Positions 8,368-16,626 of a DNA stretch of 64,000 nucleotides are shown in pieces. The notes beneath the pieces were generated by a model. It was not told the origin of the DNA. It ran no database searches and worked only from the letters and a program-made list of their open reading frames with translations. Where the stretch lies: NCBI RefSeq assembly GCF_016741775.1, contig NZ_JAERRK010000021.1, forward strand, positions 1 to 64,000, read 5' to 3'. Each line of letters begins with the position of its first letter. Within the stretch, counting starts at the first letter, position 1. The translations under genes and the position numbers were made by a program. The stretch comes from Streptomyces actinomycinicus (GTDB lineage Bacteria > Actinomycetota > Actinomycetes > Streptomycetales > Streptomycetaceae).

Positions 8368-9269
8368 CACAGAACCTGGCGCGTACTGTTTTCCTGCTCG
8401 CCCACACCGGGCGGCCCGCGGCGATCCGCAGTGCGGAACTCGTCGTCAAGGGCCTGCTGCGGCATGGCATCGGGGTGCGGGTGCTGGAGGAGGAGGCGCG
8501 CGACCTGCCGCTCCCGGACGAGGTGGGACTGGTCAAGGAGGCCACTCCGCAGTGCCTCGACGGGTGCGAGCTGCTGATCGTCCTGGGCGGCGACGGCACG
8601 CTGCTGCGCGGGGCCGAGTTCGCGCGTGCCTCCGGGGTGCCGATGCTCGGCGTCAACCTGGGACGCGTCGGATTCCTCGCGGAGGCGGAACGCGATGACC
8701 TCGATCGGGTGGTCGACCGGGTGGTCGCGCGCTCGTACGAGGTCGAGGAGCGGATGACGGTCGACGTCGTCGTGCACCGCAACGGGGACATCGTGCACAC
8801 CGACTGGGCGCTGAACGAGGCGGCCGTGCAGAAGGCCGGTGCGGAGAAGCTGCTGGAAGTCGTGCTGGAGATCGACGGGCGGCCGGTGACCGGGTTCGGC
8901 TGCGACGGTGTCGTGCTGTCCACGCCCACCGGGTCCACGGCGTACGCCTTCTCCGCCGGCGGGCCCGTGGTGTGGCCCGAGGTGGAGGCGCTGCTGATGG
9001 TGCCGATCAGCGCGCACGCGCTGTTCGCGAAGCCGCTGGTCACCTCGCCGGACTCGGTGCTCGCGGTGGAGGTGCTGCCGCACATTCCGCCGGGTGTGCT
9101 GTGGTGCGACGGGCGGCGGACCGTCGAGCTGCCGCCCGGGGCGCGGGTGGAGGTGCGGCGGGGGGCGGTGCCGGTGCGGCTGGCCCGGCTGCACCACTCG
9201 TCGTTCACCGACCGCATCGTGGCGAAGTTCGCGCTGCCCACCACCGGCTGGCGTGGGGCGCCGCACTAG
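8364..9269 (+). CDS. nadK: NAD kinase
   Basis: 301 residues. It phosphorylates NAD to NADP. The diagnostic GGDGT motif is in LIVLGGDGTLLRGAEFA, followed by GVNLGRVGFLAE and the conserved NE.AV segment (ALNEAAVQKAG) and CDGVVLSTPTGSTAYAFSAGGP. The start is a TTG overlapping the tlyA stop (TTGA), a coupled arrangement that explains the rare initiation codon. Order tlyA-nadK-recN is the same as in mycobacteria. Confidence 0.93.
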   Translation: MTQNLARTVFLLAHTGRPAAIRSAELVVKGLLRHGIGVRVLEEEARDLPLPDEVGLVKEATPQCLDGCELLIVLGGDGTLLRGAEFARASGVPMLGVNLGRVGFLAEAERDDLDRVVDRVVARSYEVEERMTVDVVVHRNGDIVHTDWALNEAAVQKAGAEKLLEVVLEIDGRPVTGFGCDGVVLSTPTGSTAYAFSAGGPVVWPEVEALLMVPISAHALFAKPLVTSPDSVLAVEVLPHIPPGVLWCDGRRTVELPPGARVEVRRGAVPVRLARLHHSSFTDRIVAKFALPTTGWRGAPH

Positions 9270-9319
9270 CGCCGTCCGCGGGGGCGGTTCCCTTTTGTCC
9301 GCGGGCGCGGGTGCTGTGC

Positions 9320-9347
9320 GGCTGGTCGCGCGGTTCCCCGCGCCCCC
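9320..9347 (+). repeat. Streptomyces-type intergenic repeat, copy 1
   Basis: The core GTCGCGCGGTTCCCCGCGCC is of a type I recall scattered in Streptomyces intergenic regions. A second copy in inverse orientation is at 16552-16577, matching at about 24 of 26 positions. It lies 3' of nadK. Confidence 0.6.
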
Positions 9348-9411
9348 GCCGGTCGGACCACTCGCCGGAGTGATACGGGCGGCCTGTGTGCGCTCGCCGC
9401 CCCGGACCTCG

Positions 9412-9424
9412 TATGGTCTGTTCC
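9412..9424 (+). promoter_or_regulatory. -10 hexamer of the recN promoter
   Basis: TATGGT (9412-9417) ends seven bases before the GTG start at 9425, and there is no Shine-Dalgarno sequence, so a leaderless message is likely. I see no clear LexA box in the ~150 bases between nadK and recN. Confidence 0.45.
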
Positions 9425-11155
9425 GTGTTGGAGGAGATGCGGATACGGTCGCTCGGGGTCATCGACGACGCCGTGGTCGAGCTGTCGCCGGGATTCACCG
9501 CTGTCACCGGTGAGACGGGCGCGGGCAAGACCATGGTGGTCACCAGCCTGGGGCTGCTGCTCGGTGGCAGGGCGGACCCGGCGCTCGTGCGGATCGGGGC
9601 CGAGAAGGCGGTCGTGGAGGGGCGGGTCAGCGTGCCCGCCGGCGCCTCCGCGGTCGTACGGGCCGAGGAGGCCGGGGCCGAGCTGGACGACGGTGCCCTG
9701 CTGATCAGCCGTACCGTTTCCGCCGAGGGGCGTTCGCGGGCGCACCTGGGCGGGCGCAGCGTGCCCGTGGGGCTGCTCGCCGAGCTGGCCGACGACCTGG
9801 TGGCCGTGCACGGCCAGACCGACCAGCAGGGCCTGCTGAAGCTGTCCCGGCAACGGCAGGCGCTGGACCGGTACGCGGGCGACGGCGTCGCGGTGCCGCT
9901 CACCAAGTACACCGAGGCCTACAAGCGGCTGCGGGCCGTCTCCGCCGAGCTGGAGGAGATCACCACGCGCGCGCGTGAGCGGGCGCAGGAAGCCGACATG
10001 CTGCGCTACGGGCTCGACGAGATCGCCGCCGTCGAGCCGCGGGCCGGCGAGGACGTGGAGCTGGCCGAGGAGGCCGAGCGGCTGGGGCACGCCGAGGCCC
10101 TGTCGTCCGCCGCGACGGCGGCGCACGCCGCTCTCGCGGGCAACCCCGAGGACCCCGAGGGCATCGACGCCGCCACCCTCGTCGCGGGCGCCCACCGGGC
10201 CCTGGAGGCCGTGCGGTCGCACGACCCGGCGCTGGCCGCGCTCGCCGAACGGATCGGGGAGATCGGCATCCTGCTCGGCGACGTGGCGGGCGAGCTGGCG
10301 GGGTACGCCGACGATCTGGACGCCGACCCGCTGCGGCTGTCCGCCGTGGAGGAGCGCCGGGCCGCCCTCACCGCCCTCACCCGCAAGTACGGGGACGACG
10401 TGAACGCGGTCCTCGCCTGGGCCGAGCAGAGCGCAGCGCGCCTGACCGAGCTGGACGGCGACGACGAGCGGATCGGGGAACTGACCGCCGAGCGGGACGC
10501 GCTCCGCAGCGAACTGGGCGGTCTCGCCCAGGCCCTGACCGATGCGCGGACCGAGGCCGCTGAGCGGTTCGCCGCCGCCGTGACCGCCGAGCTGGCCTCA
10601 CTGGCGATGCCCCACGCGCGCGTGTCCTTCGCCCTCCGGCAGACCGAGGACCCCGAGGGCGTGGAGGTCGGCGGGCGGACGGTCGCCTACGGGCCGTCCG
10701 GCGTGGACGAGGTCGAGCTGCTGCTCGCCCCGCACCCGGGCGCCCCGCCGCGGCCCATCGCCAAGGGCGCGTCCGGCGGTGAGCTGTCCCGCGTGATGCT
10801 GGCCGTGGAGGTCGTGTTCGCGGGCACCGACCCCGTGCCGACGTACCTCTTCGACGAGGTCGACGCCGGTGTCGGCGGCAAGGCGGCCGTCGAGATCGGC
10901 CGGCGCCTGGCCAAGCTGGCGCGGACCGCGCAGGTCGTCGTGGTCACCCACCTGCCCCAGGTCGCCGCGTTCGCCGACCGGCAGCTGCTGGTGGAGAAGA
11001 CCAACGACGGGTCCGTCACCCGCTCCGGCGTGAAGGTCCTGGAGGGCGAGGAACGCATCCGCGAACTGTCCCGCATGCTGGCGGGCCAGGAGGACTCCGA
11101 GACGGCCCGGGCGCACGCCGAGGAACTGCTGGCCACGGCACGGGCCGACCTCTAG
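9425..11155 (+). CDS. recN: DNA repair protein RecN
   Basis: 576 residues. SMC-like ATPase of double-strand-break repair. Walker A GETGAGKT is near residue 32, a long Glu/Ala-rich coiled-coil fills the middle (about 150-380), and the C-terminal half has the ABC signature ASGGELSRVMLA and Walker B YLFDEVDAGVGG. The GTG at 9425 gives the N-terminus MLEEMRIRSLGVIDD that the family shows; an ATG four codons downstream is the alternative. It ends 70 bp before the next membrane protein. Confidence 0.93.
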   Translation: MLEEMRIRSLGVIDDAVVELSPGFTAVTGETGAGKTMVVTSLGLLLGGRADPALVRIGAEKAVVEGRVSVPAGASAVVRAEEAGAELDDGALLISRTVSAEGRSRAHLGGRSVPVGLLAELADDLVAVHGQTDQQGLLKLSRQRQALDRYAGDGVAVPLTKYTEAYKRLRAVSAELEEITTRARERAQEADMLRYGLDEIAAVEPRAGEDVELAEEAERLGHAEALSSAATAAHAALAGNPEDPEGIDAATLVAGAHRALEAVRSHDPALAALAERIGEIGILLGDVAGELAGYADDLDADPLRLSAVEERRAALTALTRKYGDDVNAVLAWAEQSAARLTELDGDDERIGELTAERDALRSELGGLAQALTDARTEAAERFAAAVTAELASLAMPHARVSFALRQTEDPEGVEVGGRTVAYGPSGVDEVELLLAPHPGAPPRPIAKGASGGELSRVMLAVEVVFAGTDPVPTYLFDEVDAGVGGKAAVEIGRRLAKLARTAQVVVVTHLPQVAAFADRQLLVEKTNDGSVTRSGVKVLEGEERIRELSRMLAGQEDSETARAHAEELLATARADL

Positions 11156-11169
11156 ACAGGCCCCGGGGC

Positions 11170-11226
11170 GGCGGGACCGGAGAGGGCCTGGGGTGGCGGG
11201 ACCGGAGAGGGCCTAGGGTGGCGGGA
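11170..11226 (+). repeat. 25-bp tandem duplication containing a promoter
   Basis: Two 25-bp units (11170-11194, 11195-11219) plus the start of a third. They differ by one base: unit 1 reads CCTGGGGT, unit 2 CCTAGGGT. The change creates TAGGGT at 11214-11219, six bases before the ATG at 11226. Confidence 0.75.
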
Positions 11227-11972
11227 TGGCCGCCACCCGCACGTCCCGCTCCTTCCTCCTGTCCGCCGCGCTCACCCGGGCCGGCCAGGCCCTGCTGCGC
11301 GCCGATCCGCCCGGAGGACGGGCGCGGTGGGAGCGGAAGAACTACGCCGGGCGGACCGTCGAGCTGTACGCCGGGCCCGCCGCGGTACTGGGGTCCGCGG
11401 TCGCCGCCGGGCGGGCGCACCCCGCTGCCGGGCTCGCGGTGCTCGCCGCCGGGGCCTGCGGGGCGTACGACGATGCCGCCGGGGATCACCGGCGGGGGTT
11501 CCGGGCCCACCTGGGGGCGCTGCGGGACGGCGAAGTCACCAGCGGTGCCGTGAAGTTGTTCGGGATCTCGGCCGCGGGGCTGGCCGCGGGCGCGCTGATG
11601 AAGGAGCGTCCGCTGGACAAGCTGCTCGCCGGGGTCGTCATCGCCGGCACCGCGCACCTCGTGAACCTCCTCGACGTACGGCCCGGGCGGGCCGCCGGGG
11701 CGGTGCTCGCGCTGGGGGCGCCGGGGCTGGTCCGGAAGGGGCCCGGGGCACAGCCGGCCGCGGCCGCGATGGGTGCGGCGGCGGCCGTGCTGCCCGACGA
11801 CCTGGGGGAGCGCGCCATGCTCGGTGACACGGGGGCGCACGCCCTCGGTGCCGCGCTGGGGGCGGCCGTCGTGGCGGGGAACCGGCGTGCGGGGCTGGTC
11901 GCGCACGCCGTCGCCCTGGTGGCAGCCGCCCGCTACGGGGACCGGGTGAGCGCCTGGGCGCGGGCGCTGTGA
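11226..11972 (+). CDS. Membrane protein resembling a degenerate polyprenyl-phosphate sugar-1-P transferase
   Basis: 248 residues, Ala/Leu/Gly-rich with several probable membrane helices. Three segments echo the MraY/WecA (PNPT) family in order: AYDDAAGD (for the DDxxK/D site), HLVNLLDVRPGRA (for NxxDGxDG) and LGDTGAHALGAALGA (for the GDxGSxxLG loop). The family transfers sugar-1-phosphate to a lipid carrier; here the second motif is altered, so activity is uncertain. It sits between recN and a glycosyltransferase, which fits an envelope role. Start is an ATG with a leaderless-type promoter. Confidence 0.7.
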   Translation: MAATRTSRSFLLSAALTRAGQALLRADPPGGRARWERKNYAGRTVELYAGPAAVLGSAVAAGRAHPAAGLAVLAAGACGAYDDAAGDHRRGFRAHLGALRDGEVTSGAVKLFGISAAGLAAGALMKERPLDKLLAGVVIAGTAHLVNLLDVRPGRAAGAVLALGAPGLVRKGPGAQPAAAAMGAAAAVLPDDLGERAMLGDTGAHALGAALGAAVVAGNRRAGLVAHAVALVAAARYGDRVSAWARAL

Positions 11973-12267
11973 GTGGCTGACCTCGTCGTATGCCGGGCGC
12001 ACCGGGTTCGGCCGTGGCCGGGTCTTTTTCACCCGTGTGGGTGATGTGCTCCGGCGCATTGCCCCGGCCCGCCGGAGGGTGCGCCCTCCCGGATGTCCCT
12101 GAACGGCCGTACGGCCTGGCATGCTTGGCGGGGAATGCGGGGCCGGCGGCGGGTCGGAACGGTCCGCGCGGGAGGCACGCGGGGTGCGTCCTTCCGCCCC
12201 CCTGAGCCCGCTACCTTCTGTACGTTTCCTCGTGACCGCCCCTTGCGAACCAGGAGCCTTCGCCCAC

Positions 12268-13413
12268 GTGAGCCCCGTGAGCAGCAACGCACCGCACGGC
12301 CAGTCGCCGCTGCGCACCGTGCAGGTGCTCGGCGGAGGCAACGCCGGAAGCAGCGCGCATGTGCGCTCCCTCACCGAGGGGCTCGTGGCGAGGGGCGTGC
12401 GGGTCACGGTGTGCGCCCCCGTCGAGGCCGATCACGCCTACGACTTCACCGGGGCCGGCGCCGAACACGTGCACGTGCCGCGCAGCAGCGACCCCGTCTC
12501 GGTGGCCGCGCTCCGCACCGCCTGCGCCAACGCCGACCTGGTGCACGCGCACGGTCTGCACGCCTCCTTCCGGGCCGTGCTCGCGCTCAGCGGGCGCAGC
12601 ACGCCGCTGGTCGTCACCTGGCACAACCGCGCCCACGCCGAGGGCCCGCGGGCGCATCTGCTGCGGCTGCTGGAGCGGCGGGTGGTGAAGACCGCGTCCG
12701 TGGTCCTCGGCACCAGCTCCGACCTGGTCGACCGGGCCCGGGTGACCGGCGCCCGGGACGCCCGCCTCGCGGCCGTCGGCCTGCCGGGCCAGCACCGGCC
12801 CGGGGACCTCGTGGACCCGGACGACCCCGACGGGCTGCGGCCCAAGATCCGGGCCGAACTCGGCGCCACCGGCCGTCCCCTGCTCATCGCGGTCGGCTCC
12901 CTGGACCGGCAGCGCGGCTACGACCTCCTGCTCGACGCGGCCCGCAGCTGGCGGGACCTGGACCCGGTACCGCTGGTGGTGGTCGCGGGGGAGGGGCCGA
13001 TGCGGCCCGTGCTGCAACGCCGGATCGAGGACGAGGAACTGCCGGTGCGGCTCATCGGGCACCGTCACGACGTGCCCGAGCTGCTCGCCGCCGCCGATCT
13101 GGCGCTGCTGACGAGCAGTTGGGAGTCCCGGTCCGTCCTCGCCCAGGAGGCGCTGCACGCGCGCGTGCCGCTCGTCGCGACCCGCGTCGGCGGCATCCCC
13201 GACCTCGTCGGCGACGCGGCCGAACTCGTCCCGTACGGGGACCCGCAGGCCCTGGCCGCCGCCGTCGTAGGGCTGCTCGAGGACGGCGAGCGGTGCGCGG
13301 TGCTCCGCGAGCGCGGGGCACGGCAGGCCGCGAGCTGGCCGACGGAGGACGAGACCGTCGCCCAAGTGCTCAGTGTCTACGACGAGTTGACCCAGCCGCG
13401 GCCACTGGTCTAG
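12268..13413 (+). CDS. Glycosyltransferase family 4 (GT-B) enzyme
   Basis: 381 residues. The N-terminal Rossmann half begins VQVLGGGNAGSSAHVRSLTEGL, and the donor-binding half contains LIAVGSLDRQRGYDLLLDAA and the E-x7-E motif region ESRSVLAQEALHARVPLVA followed by TRVGGIPDLVG. This matches GT4 retaining transferases that use nucleotide sugars; the acceptor is unknown. The GTG at 12268 is preceded by AGGAG; the frame is open further upstream to 12121 but without support. Its TAG stop overlaps the stop of the convergent PucR gene. Confidence 0.88.
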   Translation: MSPVSSNAPHGQSPLRTVQVLGGGNAGSSAHVRSLTEGLVARGVRVTVCAPVEADHAYDFTGAGAEHVHVPRSSDPVSVAALRTACANADLVHAHGLHASFRAVLALSGRSTPLVVTWHNRAHAEGPRAHLLRLLERRVVKTASVVLGTSSDLVDRARVTGARDARLAAVGLPGQHRPGDLVDPDDPDGLRPKIRAELGATGRPLLIAVGSLDRQRGYDLLLDAARSWRDLDPVPLVVVAGEGPMRPVLQRRIEDEELPVRLIGHRHDVPELLAAADLALLTSSWESRSVLAQEALHARVPLVATRVGGIPDLVGDAAELVPYGDPQALAAAVVGLLEDGERCAVLRERGARQAASWPTEDETVAQVLSVYDELTQPRPLV

Positions 13414-15056
13414 GGGACGTGCCGGCGGGCGCGGAGGGCCAGGCTCAACGCCAGGACCGTCTGCGGGTCGTCGAGGTCGGTGCCCAGCAACTCCCCGATG
13501 CGGGCCAGGCGGTTGTACAGGGTCTGCCGGTTGAGGTGCAGCTCCCGTGCCGTCTCCGCCTTGCGTCCCGCGTGCGCGAGATAGGTCTGCAGGGTCGGCA
13601 GCAGCGGCGGCTTGGAACGGTGGTCATGGTCCCGCAGCGGGCCGATCGCGCGGTCCACGAAGGCCGCCAGGTCCGGATGGTCGCGCAGCCGCCACAGCAG
13701 CAGGTCGATGTCGAGGCGGCGGGCGTCGTACCAGGGCCGGTCGGTCAGTCCCTGCGCGGCCGTCGCCGTCTCCGCCGCGTGCCGCAGCCCGGCCGAGGCG
13801 GCCGCCCAGCCGCCGGCCACCCCGACGACCACCACCGGCGGCGGGGAGCCCGGCCGGCGCATCCCGGCACGCTCCACGCCCGCCCGCAGCGCCGCCGCCA
13901 CCCGGTCGGCCACCGCCGCCCGCTCCGACTCCGAGCGCAGCCCCAGCAGCACCAGCACCCTGCCCTCCACCGGCCGCACACCCAGCAGCACCGGCACCCC
14001 CACCGCGGCCAGCTCCTCGGACACCGCCCTGGCCAGCACCGCCCAGCCGCCGCCGGGCGAGAGGGTGTCCCCGATCCGCATGACCACGGGCAGCAGCGGG
14101 CTGTCACCGGGCTTGAAGCCGAGCACCCGGGCCTGCGCCGGGGCCTCCTCCGCCACGATCCGGCCCTCGGCCAGATCGGTCAGGAAGTCACCGCGCCCGC
14201 GCGCCGCCAGCTCCTCCTCCTGGCGGGCCTGCATCAGCACCACGGCGAGGATGCCCGCGGCCCGCTCGGCGGCGATCCGGTGCACCGGGGCCAGCGGCGA
14301 GCGGACCGGCAGCAGGACCAGGCGGGCGCGCACCGAGCCCGCCGTACCGGGGCCACCGCCGGGCACGTCCACCAGCACCGAGCCGGCCGGCGGCGGGGCC
14401 TCCTTCTGCGGGCCGCGCAGCCCCTCCCACACCTGCAACGGGTCCGCGCCCTCCGGCCCGGCCCCGGCGGCGTACAGCAGCTGGCCGTCGGCGGTCTCCA
14501 GGAACACCGGGTTGCCGCTGAAGTCGGCCAGGATGCCCAGCACCTGTGGCACCCCGCCACCGCCGAGCAGCGCCTGCGTGCACCGCCGGTGGACCTCCTC
14601 CGCCCGCTGGAGCAGCGCGTAGTGGCCGTTGACGATCTCGGTGTGGACCTCCTCGGTCACCGTCACGAACGGCACCTCGCGGTGCAGCTGGACCAGCGGC
14701 AGTCCGGCCGCCCGGGCCGTGTCCACCAGGGCCGCGGGCAGCCGGGCGAACCGCGGGCCCAGCTCCACCACCAGGGCGGCGATCCCCCGCTCGGCGAGGG
14801 TCCGCACGAAGGCCCGCTGCTCGGCCGGGCGGGTGCCCAGGCCGTAGCCGGTGGTCAGCAGCAGCTCGCCGCCCTTGAGCAGCGAGGCGATGTTCGGGAC
14901 CTCGCCCGCGTGCACCCAGCGCACGGTACGGCCGAGCCGGTCGGCGCCCGCCATGATCTCCGGCAGCCCACTGCGCAGACCGGGCAGCTCCAGTGCCCGC
15001 TGCACGGTGATGCCGGCGCCCTGGGTGTCGAAACGGTGGTCCGTACGGCTGTCCAT
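13410..15056 (-). CDS. PucR-family transcriptional regulator
   Basis: 548 residues. An N-terminal PucR domain (ITVQRALELPGLRSGLPEI, then GGELLLTTGYGLG) is followed by a GAF-like centre and a C-terminal PucR-type helix-turn-helix (QTYLAHAGRKAETARELHL, NRQTLYNRLARIGELLG, DLDDPQTVLALSLAL). These regulators often control purine, amino-acid or polyamine catabolism. The target is unknown, although the flavoenzyme gene next to it is a candidate. The ATG at 15056 is preceded by TAGCGT seven bases upstream on the minus strand, so it is probably leaderless. Confidence 0.9.
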   Translation of the reverse strand: MDSRTDHRFDTQGAGITVQRALELPGLRSGLPEIMAGADRLGRTVRWVHAGEVPNIASLLKGGELLLTTGYGLGTRPAEQRAFVRTLAERGIAALVVELGPRFARLPAALVDTARAAGLPLVQLHREVPFVTVTEEVHTEIVNGHYALLQRAEEVHRRCTQALLGGGGVPQVLGILADFSGNPVFLETADGQLLYAAGAGPEGADPLQVWEGLRGPQKEAPPPAGSVLVDVPGGGPGTAGSVRARLVLLPVRSPLAPVHRIAAERAAGILAVVLMQARQEEELAARGRGDFLTDLAEGRIVAEEAPAQARVLGFKPGDSPLLPVVMRIGDTLSPGGGWAVLARAVSEELAAVGVPVLLGVRPVEGRVLVLLGLRSESERAAVADRVAAALRAGVERAGMRRPGSPPPVVVVGVAGGWAAASAGLRHAAETATAAQGLTDRPWYDARRLDIDLLLWRLRDHPDLAAFVDRAIGPLRDHDHRSKPPLLPTLQTYLAHAGRKAETARELHLNRQTLYNRLARIGELLGTDLDDPQTVLALSLALRARRHVP

Positions 15057-15106
15057 GCAGCGGACGCTACCTGCGTGAACGCCGGGACGACAGCTCCGGC
15101 CGCCGG

Positions 15107-16489
15107 TCACACAGGCCTGATGTTGTGGTTGAAGCGGAACACGTTGTCGGGGTCGAACCGCCGCTTCAGCTTTTCCAGGCGCAGGGTGTTGCCGGCGCCC
15201 AGGCCCGCCCGGACCCGCTCGGGCCCCTCGTCGCCGATGAAGTTGAGGTAGACGTCCCCGGTGCTCCACGGCTCCAGGCCGGCGCGCACGTCCCGCACCC
15301 AGGCGCGGGCCCGCTCGTCGTCGGCCGCGTCCGCCCAGACCGCGAAGGGGTGCGCGGCCCAGGGCGCGTCCCGGTACGGCACCGGGTACTCGTGGGGACC
15401 GGCGGCGACGGCCCCGCCCTGCGGGAACAGCACGTGCCGGGTGCGCGTCGGCACCGGCATGCCGCCGGCGCGGGCGCAGAAGACGTCCACCGACTCGTCG
15501 GGCAGGCCGCTCAGATACTCCGCCGACCAGTGGTTCCGCAGCCCCGGCGGATCGTCGAGCATGCACTGGACGTCGACGTACGGCATGTCACCGGCCAGCT
15601 CCACCTCGTGCGGCAGGGCGAGCAGCGGCTCGGCGAGCTTGCGCAGGTCGTCCTCGCCGCCCGCGTACGTCAGCAGCACGGCGCACATCAGCGTGCCCAC
15701 GAGGTGCTCCGGCATGAACTCGTCGGGCGGGCCGGTCAGATACATGACCGTGCCGCCCAGCTCGTCCGGGCCGCTGCCGATGACGTCGCGGAAGGTGCGG
15801 ACCGCCTCGGGGCCGAACTCCGGCAGGAGCATCAGCAGGACGACGGAGAACTCGGGCAGCTCGTGCAACTGCAGGGTGAGCGCGGTCGCCACGCCGAAGT
15901 TGCCGCCCCCGCCGTGCAGCGCCCAGAACAGCTCGGGGTTCTCGTCGGCGTTCGCGTGCACCCGCTCGGCGTCCGCGGTCACCAGTTCGACCCCGATGAG
16001 GTTGTCGACGGCGAGACCGAAGGCCCGGTCCAGCCAGCCCGTGCCGCCGCCGAGGACGAAGCCGCCGACACCGGTGGTGGAGGCCCGCCCGCCGGTGGTC
16101 GCGAGGCCGAACGGCTGGGTCGCCCGGTCGAGGTGGCTCATCGTGGCCCCGCCCCCGACCCGGACGGCCTCCGCCGCCGGATCGACCGTGACCTCGTGTA
16201 TCCGCCGCAGGTCCACCACGAGCGCCCCGTCACCCAGCGCCGCACCGGCCACGCTGTGCCCGCCGCCCCGCACCGCGATGGGCAGGTCCAGCTCCCTGCC
16301 GAAGCGCACCGCGCGGACCACGTCGGTCGCGTCCGCGCACAGGGCGATCACGGCCGGCCGCCGGTCGATCATCGCGTTGAACACCCTGCGGGCCTCGTCA
16401 TAGCCCATGTCCCCCGGTGCGAGCACCTCGCCGACGAGATCCTCACGCAGCGCGGTGAGCGCCGCGGCCGCCTTGGAGAGGGAAGCCAT
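15107..16489 (-). CDS. FAD-linked oxidoreductase, berberine-bridge-enzyme type
   Basis: 460 residues. The FAD_binding_4 domain has PIAVRGGGHSVAG, where the His normally binds FAD covalently. The site that carries the second, cysteinyl link in bicovalent enzymes reads GGRASTTGVGGF, with no Cys, so a single covalent bond is predicted. The C-terminal BBE signature is present (YLNFIGDEG and KRRFDPDNVFRFNHNI). Such enzymes oxidise alcohols, sugars or aromatic scaffolds. No signal peptide is evident. The ATG is preceded by AAGGGGG, which lies in a hairpin. Confidence 0.88.
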   Translation of the reverse strand: MASLSKAAAALTALREDLVGEVLAPGDMGYDEARRVFNAMIDRRPAVIALCADATDVVRAVRFGRELDLPIAVRGGGHSVAGAALGDGALVVDLRRIHEVTVDPAAEAVRVGGGATMSHLDRATQPFGLATTGGRASTTGVGGFVLGGGTGWLDRAFGLAVDNLIGVELVTADAERVHANADENPELFWALHGGGGNFGVATALTLQLHELPEFSVVLLMLLPEFGPEAVRTFRDVIGSGPDELGGTVMYLTGPPDEFMPEHLVGTLMCAVLLTYAGGEDDLRKLAEPLLALPHEVELAGDMPYVDVQCMLDDPPGLRNHWSAEYLSGLPDESVDVFCARAGGMPVPTRTRHVLFPQGGAVAAGPHEYPVPYRDAPWAAHPFAVWADAADDERARAWVRDVRAGLEPWSTGDVYLNFIGDEGPERVRAGLGAGNTLRLEKLKRRFDPDNVFRFNHNIRPV

Positions 16490-16551
16490 GGCCGCCCCCT
16501 TTCCGGAAGGGGGATCCGTTCGCTTTCAGCCTAGGCGGGGGCACCCCGGAC

Positions 16552-16577
16552 GGGCGCGGGGAACCGCACGACCGGCC
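16552..16577 (-). repeat. Streptomyces-type intergenic repeat, copy 2
   Basis: Inverse-orientation copy of the element at 9320-9347; its core reads GGCGCGGGGAACCGCACGAC on the plus strand. It lies between the GH15 gene and the flavoenzyme gene. Confidence 0.55.
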
Positions 16578-16626
16578 ACGGCGGACCGCGGACGACTAAC
16601 GGCCCCACGCGGCCCCCGCGGAGCGC

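Noticed and set aside
12029..12044. TCACCC-GTGT-GGGTGA hairpin as a terminator.
   Set aside because: The T-run precedes rather than follows the stem, so it does not fit on the plus strand, and no gene ends there on the minus strand.
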